Assembly: GCF_026552795.1 (NCBI RefSeq)
Contig: NZ_JANFPI010000005.1
Location: forward strand, 397,737 to 461,736
DNA length: 64,000 bases
Source: Ectorhizobium quercum
GTDB taxonomy: Bacteria; Pseudomonadota; Alphaproteobacteria; Rhizobiales; Rhizobiaceae
Direction of reading: 5' to 3'
Shown: piece by piece, positions 8,349-17,042 of the stretch
How the letters are laid out: each line of letters begins with the position of its first letter
Numbering within the stretch: the stretch's first letter is position 1
Notes under the pieces: generated by a model
Told to the model about the DNA's origin: nothing
The model's input: only the letters and a program-made list of their open reading frames with translations
Database searches by the model: none
Program-made: the position numbers and the translations under genes

Positions 8349-9886
8349 TCGCCCGCACCTGCGCCGGTCAGGAGCTCGGGCGCCTGGGTCGCGGTATAGA
8401 CCATCTCGGGCGCATGTTCGCTCATCGGCCGGCTCAGGGTCTCGATCGTGACGCCTTTCAGGCCGAGCGTCGCGGACTCGACATAGAAGCCCACGGCGCC
8501 GGAGAGGAAGCTGTCGTCGACCAGGCTCAGGACCACATGGCCATCGACGGACACTTCCAGATAGGTGCCGTGCGCGACCACCTCTATCTGCCATGTGCCG
8601 GCGGAGCTGTGCAGGCGCGCCTCCTGCAACGAATTGTAGCGGAAGGCATGCTCGAATTCGGGCGTGGGATTGGCACCCCAGGCGCGCATCTGGACGATGC
8701 CGTTCATGTAGTCGAGCGACAGGTAGTAGCCGTCGCCCTCGTTGTTTGCCCGCAAGACCAGGCCGGTCTTGCCCGGCCCCTCGAGCGTCATCGCGGCACG
8801 CAGGCGGAATTCGTCGTACTGGCCGGGCAGCATGAAGGCCTCGAAACCGCTCTTGCTGGCGATGAACAGGCTATCGTCGCGGGTCTCGGCCCGGGCCGTG
8901 GAATTGCCGCAGAGCAGCCGGCACTCCGCCGCGGTGCCGAGCGTCAGGCTGCTCGTAACCAGGCCGTCGAAGCCATGATAGGATTTCAGCCTGAGCCGGC
9001 CATCGGGAAGGGCGACGATCTCCTTGGGCGGCGGCAGCAGCCTCTTGATGAATTCGCGGCCATTGATGAGCAGTTCGGTCTTGCTGAAGAAGCTGAACAG
9101 CAGCAGCCGATCCCCGGCCCGGCAGATGCGGCCGGCATAATTGCCGTGCGGCAGGAGCACATCGTCGCTGAAGTTCTCGTAAGGGCCCTCGATGCGATCC
9201 GAATACCAATAGTGGATCTTGGTATCCTCGCGGATCGACCCCATCAGGTAATAGCGGTCGTGGAAATGGAAGAGGTTCGGCACCTCGATGTCGTCATAGA
9301 GGCCGGGGCGGTGCAGCGGCGGGCCGAATTCGAAGCGGTCGGGGGCGACCTCGCGGGCCAGTCCCACGCAGCCGCGGCGGATCACCGGCCCGTTCTTCGT
9401 CCGCGCCGCGGCCAGCAGCAGGCGCGCGCCCGTTTCGGGTTCGTGAAAGAAGAACGGATCGCGGAAGCTGACCCAGTTACGCCCCTCGTCGATGCCGGAT
9501 TCATAATGCGGGCCGCCGATCTCCAGCGGATAGGACGCATCGCATCGTGTCCACGCATAGAGATCCGAGGATCGCGCCATGCCGACCCGCTGGACCCGGC
9601 CGAATTCCGCACGGGTCAGGCCGGTATAGAACATCCGCCACTGGCCCGGCCGGTCGGGATCGGGAGTGACATGCATGGTCCAGAGCATGTCGTCGTCCCA
9701 TGCGCCCGGATCGCCGACGAAAAACGCGTTCTTCACGCGCCGCCAGGAAAATCCGTCGGAACTGACCGCATGGGCGATGAAGTCGTGGTTCGGCAGCACG
9801 AGATGGAAGAGATGATAAATGCCCTCGTGATAAACCACGTCAACGTCGCCGATGTCTGAGCGGAGAAAGCCGTGCGATGCATACAT
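8345..9886 (-). CDS. GH32-like beta-propeller glycosidase coupled to mannosylfructose genes
   Basis: The protein, 513 residues from the ATG at 9886, looks like a five-bladed beta-propeller of the GH32/GH43/GH68 kind followed by a C-terminal beta-sandwich. An N-terminal acidic segment DVDVVYHEGIYHLFHL, a central SFRDPFFF (RDP is typical of GH32) and EVPNLFHFHDRYYLMGS match the three catalytic regions. The GH32 N-terminal motif NDPNG and the EC motif are altered. It is first in the unit and overlaps the phosphatase start, so a role in mannosylfructose turnover is likely. Mannosylfructose is a fructofuranoside, as are GH32 substrates. An in-frame extension to 10138 exists but has weak coding character. 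The start is therefore uncertain. Confidence 0.7.
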   Translation of the reverse strand: MYASHGFLRSDIGDVDVVYHEGIYHLFHLVLPNHDFIAHAVSSDGFSWRRVKNAFFVGDPGAWDDDMLWTMHVTPDPDRPGQWRMFYTGLTRAEFGRVQRVGMARSSDLYAWTRCDASYPLEIGGPHYESGIDEGRNWVSFRDPFFFHEPETGARLLLAAARTKNGPVIRRGCVGLAREVAPDRFEFGPPLHRPGLYDDIEVPNLFHFHDRYYLMGSIREDTKIHYWYSDRIEGPYENFSDDVLLPHGNYAGRICRAGDRLLLFSFFSKTELLINGREFIKRLLPPPKEIVALPDGRLRLKSYHGFDGLVTSSLTLGTAAECRLLCGNSTARAETRDDSLFIASKSGFEAFMLPGQYDEFRLRAAMTLEGPGKTGLVLRANNEGDGYYLSLDYMNGIVQMRAWGANPTPEFEHAFRYNSLQEARLHSSAGTWQIEVVAHGTYLEVSVDGHVVLSLVDDSFLSGAVGFYVESATLGLKGVTIETLSRPMSEHAPEMVYTATQAPELLTGAGAGE

Positions 9887-10162
9887 GCCCCGAATTTGCC
9901 GGTCCCGGAGCCAAAGGTAAACCCCTTTTTTAGCCTCGGCTGCGGATGTGAAAGGCAATCCGGGCCCGGCTGCGTGCTGTGCCGGGGCGATCGCGGGCGG
10001 CACGTTCGACCTCGACATCGCCGCCGAAGCACCAGGGGGAACGGCCATCGTCCGGGCTATGGCGCCTGTCAGGACGGCGGCATGGACATGCCGGAGACGC
10101 CAACCCAAACCGGGCCGTCTGCGACAAAAGCCTGCCAATCATCTCGCTATTATCGGAGAAAA

Positions 10163-10239
10163 TGGTACGGTTGGCTGGAGTTGAACCAGCGACCTCAGGT
10201 GCCACAAACCTGCGCTCTAACCAACTGAGCTACAACCGC
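10163..10239 (-). tRNA. tRNA-His (anticodon GTG), CCA encoded
   Basis: Read on the minus strand, the sequence folds into a full cloverleaf with D arm AGCTCAGTTGGTTAGAGC and a TTC-type T loop (GGTTCAACTCC). The five-base anticodon stem CAGGT/ACCTG carries loop TTGTGGC, so the anticodon is GTG. CCA is encoded. The base before G1 is T, position 73 is A and the first pair is G1:U72, so the usual G-1:C73 histidine identity pair is absent. This is a known feature of many alphaproteobacteria. Confidence 0.95.
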
Positions 10240-10418
10240 ACATCGAAACGCCACGGGGGCGTTACGGGCCGTCACATACGAGGTGTTTGCCGGTTTTGCA
10301 AGCCTCGACGCAGCGCATTCTACAAAAAAATGCGCCGGACCGGAAGCCGCCGGCGCCGGTTAACCCTGTTGGCCGAATGAACCGGCGGGCCGATGGACCC
10401 GGGGGGCGTGCAAAGCTA

Positions 10419-10433
10419 TTAACAATCTGTTAA
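10419..10433. promoter_or_regulatory. Perfect CtrA-type site before the sensor kinase gene
   Basis: TTAACAATCTGTTAA is a perfect TTAA-N7-TTAA, the binding consensus of the cell-cycle regulator CtrA. It ends 33 bases before the ATG of the PdhS/PleC-type kinase. The surrounding sequence is G+C rich, so chance occurrence is unlikely. Binding is inferred. Confidence 0.6.
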
Positions 10434-10466
10434 TTTCAGTCTCGCAGGAACCTCGACAGGTCACTC

Positions 10467-13400
10467 ATGGTCGCCGCTTACTATCCGTTCATAGACATCG
10501 CCGTTCATGAAAAGGTGCGCGCGCATTATGCCGCCGGCGACGCGCTTGCGCTGTTTTCGACGGGGATGGAGCAGGCCCTGTGGGCCAATGGCGCGGGTGC
10601 GGCCCTGTTCGACTTTTCCTCCGTCTACGACTTCATCGAGCAGGGGCCAGACCGGCTTTCGGTTTTCTTCCGCCAGCTTCAGGCCTCGGCAAGCCGCCTG
10701 GCGGAACCGGGCGAGAGCCGCTCCTTCCTGATGCGGATCGCAACGAGCTTCCGCAGCGCCACGGTGAACGCCACCGCCGAGGTCATCACTCTCGACGACG
10801 GCGAAAGGGCGCTTCTCCTTTCCGTTCCGGGCGACACGGCGCAGGCGAACACCGAAAACCGGGCGCAGCAGATGCTGGCCGGCCTCGACGACGACGATAC
10901 CCATATGGCGGTGCTCGACGCCGAGGGCGGCCTGATCGCCGCTTCGGCCGGCTTTGCCGATCTGGGCGTGACGCCGCACACCGCCCGCACGCTCGTGACG
11001 CTGGCGGCGGAAGACCCGGCGGGCCTCGTCAAGCGCCCCGTTCCCACGGTGCGCGGCCACCTGCCCTCCGCCGCGGCGCGGATCGCCGATGGCTTGCACC
11101 TGATCCTCATCGTCGAGCCGGAAGCCGAGGCCGAGCCGCCGCCGGCCGTTCCCGTGGCGGAACCGGACGACGCCGTGGCGCAATCCTTCGACGCCGCCGC
11201 GCCCGGCACCGCCGGCGAAGACGGCGCGGAAGCCGCGTCTTCCGATGGAATAAACGAGGAAAGCACCGCCGATACGCAGACGCCCGTCGCGGCGGAAGAC
11301 CCGGCCGTCCCGGCATCGGCTCCCATTGCGGACGACACGCCCGGTGCCGAACCGGCATTTACCTTCGATCCGGCCCGCCGCACCTTCCGCTTCGTCTGGA
11401 AGACCGATGCGGAAGGGCGTTTCAGCGACGTGTCGGGCGAGTTCGCCGATGCGGTCGGCCCCCAGGCGGCGGATATCACCGGCCGGTCCTTCGCCGATCT
11501 CGCCACCCGCTACGGGCTCGACGGAGACGGGAAGATCAGCGAAGTGCTGGCGCGGCGCGATACATGGTCGGGCAAGACCGTGCTGTGGCCGGTGCAGGGC
11601 ACGCGGCTGAAGGTTCCCGTCGATCTGGCGGCCCTGCCCGCCTATAGCCGGACACGGGAATTCGACGGCTTCCGCGGCTTCGGCATCGTCCGCCCGGGCG
11701 ACGCCGTGGATGATCCGGACGGCATCGGCCTGACGATCGGCACCGCATCGGGTGACGGCGCAGCGGCTGCCGATACTTTGGCGGAAGAAGCGCCGATTGC
11801 CGAAGAACCCGCTTTCGACCAGGCGCCGTCCGTTGCGGAGAGCATGGCCGACCCCGAGATCATTCCCGAAGACGAACCGGCCGCTGCCGCACCCTCCGAT
11901 GAGGTCGCGGACATCGCCCGGGAAGACGAGGCTGCCGCGGAAGGCGAGGCCGCCGAGGAAATTTCTCCCGCATCCGTAGATGAAACGGACGATGCTGCCG
12001 AGGAGACCGCTCCCGACGAGGGCGAAAACGAATGGCCGTCGGCGGAACCGCCGGCGCTGCGCGTCTCCGAGAATGCGGGACGGCGTCTTTCCGACAAGAT
12101 CATCAGCCTCGAGCAGCACCGCAGCCGGGCGACGGACAATCTGACGCCCGGAGAACAGGCGGCCTTCCAGGAAATCGGCCGCAAGCTCGAATCCTTGCAG
12201 CAGCACGAAGACGGAGAGACGGAAGACGACCAGCCGGCTGCGGAAGCCGGCGTTCCCGGCCCTGCGGAGACCGTCGACGAACCGGATACCGAAACCGCCG
12301 AAACGCCGGCGCCGGCCGCGTTCGCCGAACAGGCGCCGGAAGAGCCCTTCGTTCCGGTTCAGCGCGACCCGCAGGCGGACGGGCTGACGCCGGCCATTCT
12401 GGCGCAGATGCCGGTGGCCCTGCTCGTCCTCGCCGGCGACGTCCTTTACCATGCCAATCCGGAATTCCTGCGGCTGACGGGTTACGAGAACCTCGACGCG
12501 GTTCGCGAGGTGGGCGGGCTCGACGCCCTGCTGCAACGGGCCGACCTCGACGGCAAGGAGCTTGCGACCGGCACGATGATGGTCGTCTGCGCCGATGACG
12601 AGGTGGTTCCCGTCACCGCCCGGCTACAATCCGTGCGCTGGGAAAACACCTCCGCGCTGCTGCTGGCGCTGATGCCGGTCGAGCGCGACCAGAGCGAAAC
12701 CACGGACCTGCCCGCGCCCGAGGCCACCGTGCCGGACACGGACGCCTCGGAAATCGCCCGGCTGCGTGTCGAGACCGACGAGTTGCGCTCTATCCTCGAG
12801 ACGGCGACCGACGGGGTCGTCATTCTCGGTGCGGACGGCGACATCCGCTCCATGAACCGCTCGGCCAGCGCCCTCTTCAACTACGACAACGATGAAACGC
12901 GCGGCAAACCCTTCGTGATGCTCTTTGCGCATGAAAGCCAACGCGCCGTTGCCGATTATCTTTCCGGCCTGTCCGGCAACGGCGTCATGAGCGTCCTGAA
13001 CGACGGCCGCGAGGTGATCGGCCGCGAGGCGTCCGGCGGCTTCCTGCCGCTGTTCATGACCATCGGGCGCCTGACCTCCTCGAACGGCTATTGCGCGGTC
13101 ATCCGCGACATAACCCAGTGGAAGCGCTCCGAGGAGGAACTGCGCAACGCCAAGCGCGCCGCCGAGACCGCCAATGCCCACAAGACCGATTTTCTGGCGC
13201 GGGTGAGCCATGAGATCCGCACGCCGCTGAATGCGATCATCGGCTTTGCCGACCTGCTCGCCTCCGAGCATTTCGGCCCGATCGGCCATCCGCGCTATGT
13301 CGAATATGCCAACGACATCGGCCGCTCCGGCCGGCATGTGCTCGACATCGTCAACGACCTGCTCGATATTTCCAAGATCGAGGCCGGCGAGATGGAACTC

Positions 13401-13880
13401 GATTTCACGGCGGTCAGCCTGAACGAGACCATCGCCGAGGCCGTGTCGCTGGTGCAGCCGCAGGCGAACGGCCAGCGCGTCATCATCCGCACGGCGCTTT
13501 CGCAGGCGGTGCCGGCAGTCGTCGCCGACATGCGCTCCATCAAGCAGATCGTGCTGAACATATTGGCGAACTCGATCCGCTTCACGCCCGCCGGCGGGCA
13601 GATCGTGGTCTCGACCTCTTACGAGGCGAACGGCAGCGTCTCGCTGCGCATCCGCGACACCGGCATCGGGATGACGCGGGCGGAACTCGAACAGGCTATG
13701 AAGCCCTTCCGACAGATCACGTCCAGCCAGCAGAAGCGGGGCGAAGGAACGGGACTGGGCCTGCCGCTGACCAAGGCCATGACCGAGGCCAACCGGGCGA
13801 GCTTCGTCATCCAGTCGGCGCCGAACGAGGGAACGCTGGTCGAGATCGCCTTCCCGCCGCAACGGGTGCTGGCGAACTGA
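10467..13880 (+). CDS. Large PAS sensor histidine kinase of the PdhS/PleC/CbrA group
   Basis: This is a 1137-residue kinase without clear membrane segments. The N-terminal 210 residues form an unrecognised folded region. Two long Ala/Glu/Pro/Asp-rich linkers (about 215-300 and 430-620) flank a PAS-like domain at about 305-410. Further PAS-like domains follow at about 640-740 and 770-890. The DHp domain has phospho-acceptor H915 in SHEIRTPLNAIIGFADL, then FGPIGHPRYVEYANDI and LLDISKIEAGEME, which mark the DivJ/PleC/PdhS family acting on DivK. The ATPase has N-box, DTGIGM and GTGLGLPL motifs. Which rhizobial paralogue it is (PdhS1/2, CbrA) cannot be settled by eye. A CtrA-type box lies just upstream, which suggests feedback between CtrA and its own phosphorelay. 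Confidence 0.85.
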   Translation: MVAAYYPFIDIAVHEKVRAHYAAGDALALFSTGMEQALWANGAGAALFDFSSVYDFIEQGPDRLSVFFRQLQASASRLAEPGESRSFLMRIATSFRSATVNATAEVITLDDGERALLLSVPGDTAQANTENRAQQMLAGLDDDDTHMAVLDAEGGLIAASAGFADLGVTPHTARTLVTLAAEDPAGLVKRPVPTVRGHLPSAAARIADGLHLILIVEPEAEAEPPPAVPVAEPDDAVAQSFDAAAPGTAGEDGAEAASSDGINEESTADTQTPVAAEDPAVPASAPIADDTPGAEPAFTFDPARRTFRFVWKTDAEGRFSDVSGEFADAVGPQAADITGRSFADLATRYGLDGDGKISEVLARRDTWSGKTVLWPVQGTRLKVPVDLAALPAYSRTREFDGFRGFGIVRPGDAVDDPDGIGLTIGTASGDGAAAADTLAEEAPIAEEPAFDQAPSVAESMADPEIIPEDEPAAAAPSDEVADIAREDEAAAEGEAAEEISPASVDETDDAAEETAPDEGENEWPSAEPPALRVSENAGRRLSDKIISLEQHRSRATDNLTPGEQAAFQEIGRKLESLQQHEDGETEDDQPAAEAGVPGPAETVDEPDTETAETPAPAAFAEQAPEEPFVPVQRDPQADGLTPAILAQMPVALLVLAGDVLYHANPEFLRLTGYENLDAVREVGGLDALLQRADLDGKELATGTMMVVCADDEVVPVTARLQSVRWENTSALLLALMPVERDQSETTDLPAPEATVPDTDASEIARLRVETDELRSILETATDGVVILGADGDIRSMNRSASALFNYDNDETRGKPFVMLFAHESQRAVADYLSGLSGNGVMSVLNDGREVIGREASGGFLPLFMTIGRLTSSNGYCAVIRDITQWKRSEEELRNAKRAAETANAHKTDFLARVSHEIRTPLNAIIGFADLLASEHFGPIGHPRYVEYANDIGRSGRHVLDIVNDLLDISKIEAGEMELDFTAVSLNETIAEAVSLVQPQANGQRVIIRTALSQAVPAVVADMRSIKQIVLNILANSIRFTPAGGQIVVSTSYEANGSVSLRIRDTGIGMTRAELEQAMKPFRQITSSQQKRGEGTGLGLPLTKAMTEANRASFVIQSAPNEGTLVEIAFPPQRVLAN

Positions 13881-13910
13881 CCTTCGCAGGGCGGAAGGCG
13901 CAGCGTCAAA

Positions 13911-13937
13911 AAAAGGGCGGCAAGATGCCGCCTTTCA
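13911..13937 (+). terminator. Probable terminator of the sensor kinase gene
   Basis: A stem of AAAGGGCGGCA against TGCCGCCTTT with one bulged G and an AGA loop begins about 30 bases after the kinase stop and is followed by TTTC. The T-run is short, so the strength is uncertain. Confidence 0.5.
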
Positions 13938-14059
13938 AGTGGAATGCTGTAAAAACGAGGGGACAGGGCGTCAACATCATGTTCATCGGGGGCCTGGAAG
14001 CCCCAAGTCACCCTTTCATCGGATGACCCCAAGTTGGATTCAGAATTGACAAATACCTA

Positions 14060-14074
14060 TTAAAAAAGCGTTAA
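14060..14074. promoter_or_regulatory. Perfect CtrA-type site between kinase and AsmA genes
   Basis: TTAAAAAAGCGTTAA fits TTAA-N7-TTAA exactly. It lies after the kinase terminator and 268 bases before the AsmA-like start, in a gene-free stretch. It may control the AsmA gene or an unrecognised transcript. Binding is inferred from the consensus. Confidence 0.5.
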
Positions 14075-14200
14075 GCCGCCCCTGCCCCGCAAACACGTTT
14101 CCGGCCTCGCCTGCCCCGCCGCAGTTCCGGAAAACCGGGAAGGACTGGCACCGCCATCCGTTTGCCTCGCGGCGGCAAATCCTGTATCGCCTGTCAGCCT

Positions 14201-14303
14201 GGAGCATTTCCGTTTCAGACGGAGTCACGGAAATGCTCCATCCTTTTGTTTCTATGCATTTCCGAACGGAAAACCGCTACAGACTTTTCCCGGAAATGCT
14301 CTA
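14201..14303. repeat. RIME-like rhizobial intergenic palindromic element
   Basis: Two perfect 13-base inverted arms (GGAGCATTTCCGT at 14201-14213 and its complement at 14227-14239) are followed by a second TTTCCG/CGGAAA palindrome near 14260-14272. A third copy of the GGAAATGCTC arm lies at 14292-14301. The layout of two adjacent palindromes in about 100 bases between genes resembles the rhizobial RIME / intergenic mosaic elements. It has no coding potential and sits in the leader of the AsmA-like gene. The name is from memory of the class, not a database match. Confidence 0.6.
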
Positions 14304-14342
14304 AGCCTGCGGGCCGCGGCTGGTTGCGAGGATGGACACCAC

Positions 14343-16154
14343 ATGCAGAACCCGGCACGGGAAAAGCGGACAGTCTGGCGCAGGACGATCCTGCGCGCCG
14401 GGCTTCGCGTGGCTGCCGGCTGCGTGCTGGCGGTGCTCGTGCTCTGGCTGTCGCTTCCCCGAATCGTCTCGGCCGAGCATCTCGAAACCGAGCTTCGGAC
14501 CATGCTGCGCCTGCGCGGCGGGCTGGAACTGGAATCGGGTTCGGCGCCCCGCCTTTCGCTCTGGCCCGTGCCGTCCCTGATCCTCTCGGAGGTCGCCGCC
14601 CGGCATGCCGACGGCACGACGCTCTTCGAAGCCCGGCGGATCTCGGCTGAATTCTCGGTGCTGGCCACGCTCGCCGGAAGCCCGCATTTCCCGGAGGTGG
14701 AGCTGGACGGGCCCCGCTTTCACCTGCCGGAAACATGGAACGAGCGCCTGCCGAGCAGCGGCGGCGACATCCTCGAACTTTTCTCCGGCATCGTCCGGGA
14801 AATCCCGCTCGATCCGCTCATTCTCACCCGACGCGCCTTCGGAGAGCTCACGATCGTCGACGGCTCGCTGATCATGAACGACAGGGCCGGCCAGCTGGCG
14901 ATCATGCAGGATATCGACGCGACGCTTTCCTGGCCGGACCCGGACGAAACGTTCAAGGGCTCGGCGAGCGCCGACATCGCCGGACACCGCCTGCGCGCCG
15001 AGTTTACGGCGCCGCGCTTCCACAGGCTGATCGCCGGCGCGGATGCGCCCGTGGTGCTCGCGCTCGCGCTGCCGGGCGGCGCCTCGCTGCGGGCCGACGG
15101 AACCGCAAGCCTGATGGCCTCCGGCTTCTTCAATGGCAATGTCAGCTTCGATGCGCCCGACCTGCCAACGCTCAAGACATGGTACGGACGCATGCCGGAA
15201 GGCATGGAAGCCATGAAAACGGCGCGCATCAGGGCCCGGCTGGGAGCCTCCGGCCATATATTGCGCTTCGACCAGCTCGCCTTCACGGTGAACGACACCA
15301 ATGCGACGGGCATCATGGACCTGGCCCTGCTGCCGGACAGCCTGCCGAAATTCACGGGGACGCTGGCCTTCGAGGATTTCGACATCGGCGACATCCGCAA
15401 CCTGCTGCCGCTCGCCAACCGGTTCACCAGCGACGAAACCGGAACCGCTAAGCCGCTTGCCGCTTTCGACCTGCGGCTTTCGGCCAGCCGGGCGCGCTTC
15501 GGCGAGGCCACGCTGGCAAATGTCGGCGCCAGCGTGCTCATCCGGGCAGATCACGCGCAGCTCGACATCGGCGACAGCGATTTCGGCGGCGGCAGGCTGA
15601 CCGGCCGTCTCAGCTCGGGCCCGCAAGGCATGGGGCGCGGCGCGCGGCTGCAACTTTCGCTGAGCGACATCGACCTCGCGCTTCTCGGCCAGCGCCTCGG
15701 GCTGAGCCAATTGTGGCCGGCGGGACCGGGCTCGCTCGATATCAGCCTTTCCAGCGACAGGCCTTTCACCGAAACAGGGCGCACGGACCTTTCCGGCCGG
15801 GCGACGCTCACGGCCAATGAGGGCCGCCTCAACCATTTCCACCCGACGGACCTGCAAGGGCTGGCGGCGCGGACGATGCCGCTGCCGCTATCCGAGATCG
15901 GCGCCGCCTTCGAATACAACCGGCTGGACGCCGCGCTCAGGATCGAACAGGGTGCCGTCGACATCGACGCGACGATGCTGGACCATCAGAACCAGCGCCT
16001 GCGGATTGCCGGCGGGGTTTCCGACGCAGACGCCGTGAACCTGACGGCGAGCCTTTCCGCGGCCGCGCCGGAAAGCGCGCCACAGGTGACGGTCTCCCTC
16101 GGCGGCACGCTGTCGGAGCCTGTCGTCACCGCCGCCGCGCCAGCGGCTCCTTAA
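14343..16154 (+). CDS. AsmA-family inner-membrane-anchored protein
   Basis: This 603-residue protein has one N-terminal membrane segment (about residues 24-42, VAAGCVLAVLVLWLSL). A long, largely beta-structured periplasmic part follows. The start of that part, LRLRGGLELESGSAPRLSLWPVPSLILSEV, is typical of AsmA proteins. AsmA-like proteins are repeating-beta-groove proteins proposed to carry phospholipids between membranes or affect outer-membrane assembly. The gene stands alone, with a convergent polyamine transport operon downstream. Its leader carries a RIME-like element and, further up, a CtrA-type box. The ligand cannot be read from the sequence. Confidence 0.8.
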   Translation: MQNPAREKRTVWRRTILRAGLRVAAGCVLAVLVLWLSLPRIVSAEHLETELRTMLRLRGGLELESGSAPRLSLWPVPSLILSEVAARHADGTTLFEARRISAEFSVLATLAGSPHFPEVELDGPRFHLPETWNERLPSSGGDILELFSGIVREIPLDPLILTRRAFGELTIVDGSLIMNDRAGQLAIMQDIDATLSWPDPDETFKGSASADIAGHRLRAEFTAPRFHRLIAGADAPVVLALALPGGASLRADGTASLMASGFFNGNVSFDAPDLPTLKTWYGRMPEGMEAMKTARIRARLGASGHILRFDQLAFTVNDTNATGIMDLALLPDSLPKFTGTLAFEDFDIGDIRNLLPLANRFTSDETGTAKPLAAFDLRLSASRARFGEATLANVGASVLIRADHAQLDIGDSDFGGGRLTGRLSSGPQGMGRGARLQLSLSDIDLALLGQRLGLSQLWPAGPGSLDISLSSDRPFTETGRTDLSGRATLTANEGRLNHFHPTDLQGLAARTMPLPLSEIGAAFEYNRLDAALRIEQGAVDIDATMLDHQNQRLRIAGGVSDADAVNLTASLSAAAPESAPQVTVSLGGTLSEPVVTAAAPAAP

Positions 16155-16210
16155 GCGCGTCCGGCCTTCCCGCCGCGAGACATCACGATTTGCCGGACCG
16201 CCCCGCGGCG

Positions 16211-17029
16211 TCATCCCACCGCGCGGAAGGCGGCGCGCTCGTCGCGCTGACGCTGCAACTCGCGGCTCTTGGCCATCAGGGACGTCGCGATGACGCCGAG
16301 CGTGACGATGCCGACCAGAATGGAACTGATGGCATTGATTTCCGGCGTGACGCCGAGGCGCACCTGCGAATAGATCTTGATCGGCAGGGTCGTCGCGCCA
16401 GGACCGGTGGTGAAGCTGGCGATCACCAGATCGTCGAGCGACAGGGTGAAGGCCAGCATCCAGCCCGAAATCACCGCCGGCAGGATGAGCGGCAGGGTGA
16501 TGACGAAGAAGGTCTTCACCGGCGGGCAGCCGAGATCGAGCGCCGCTTCTTCCAGGCTGCGGTCGAAGACGACGAGGCGTGACTGCACGACGATGGCCAC
16601 ATAGCACATGGTGAAGGTGGTGTGGGCGATCACCACGGTCCAGAATCCGCGGTCGACGCCGATGGAGACGAACAGCAGGAGGAGCGACAGGCCGGTGATG
16701 ACCTCCGGCATGACCAGCGGCGCATAGATCATGCCGGAAAACAGCAGCCGGCCGCGGAACCGCTGGAAGCGGGTCATCGCCAGCGCCGCGAGCGTGCCGA
16801 GCACCGTGCCGATCGTGGCCGACAGCACGCCGACGCGGGCGGTGATCCACGCCGCATCCATCAATCCCTGGTTCGACCACATGTCGCGATACCAGCGCAG
16901 CGAAAAGCCGCCCCAGACCGTCACCAGCCGGGAATCGTTGAACGAATAGACGATCAGGATCAGGATCGGGATGTAGAGGAAGGCGAAGCAGAAGGTGAGA
17001 ACCGTTGCGTCGAGGCGGGTAAACTTCAC
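16211..17029 (-). CDS. potI: Putrescine/spermidine ABC transporter permease (PotI/PotC type)
   Basis: This 272-residue permease has six membrane segments and the coupling loop EEAALDLGCPPVKTFFVITLP, the EAA motif that docks to the ATPase. The opening FLYIPILILIVYSFNDSR is typical of PotC/PotI. It is the last gene of a potF-potG-potH-potI unit, 13 bases after potH. With PotH it forms the membrane channel of the importer. Putrescine specificity is inferred from gene order and from puuA-puuB nearby. Confidence 0.88.
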   Translation of the reverse strand: MKFTRLDATVLTFCFAFLYIPILILIVYSFNDSRLVTVWGGFSLRWYRDMWSNQGLMDAAWITARVGVLSATIGTVLGTLAALAMTRFQRFRGRLLFSGMIYAPLVMPEVITGLSLLLLFVSIGVDRGFWTVVIAHTTFTMCYVAIVVQSRLVVFDRSLEEAALDLGCPPVKTFFVITLPLILPAVISGWMLAFTLSLDDLVIASFTTGPGATTLPIKIYSQVRLGVTPEINAISSILVGIVTLGVIATSLMAKSRELQRQRDERAAFRAVG

Positions 17030-17042
17030 GGTCTTTGCCTCC

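Noticed and set aside
10461..12536. A 691-codon open frame opposite the sensor kinase
   Set aside because: It mirrors the acidic linker codons as Arg/Gly/Phe-rich sequence. No ribosome site and no domain.
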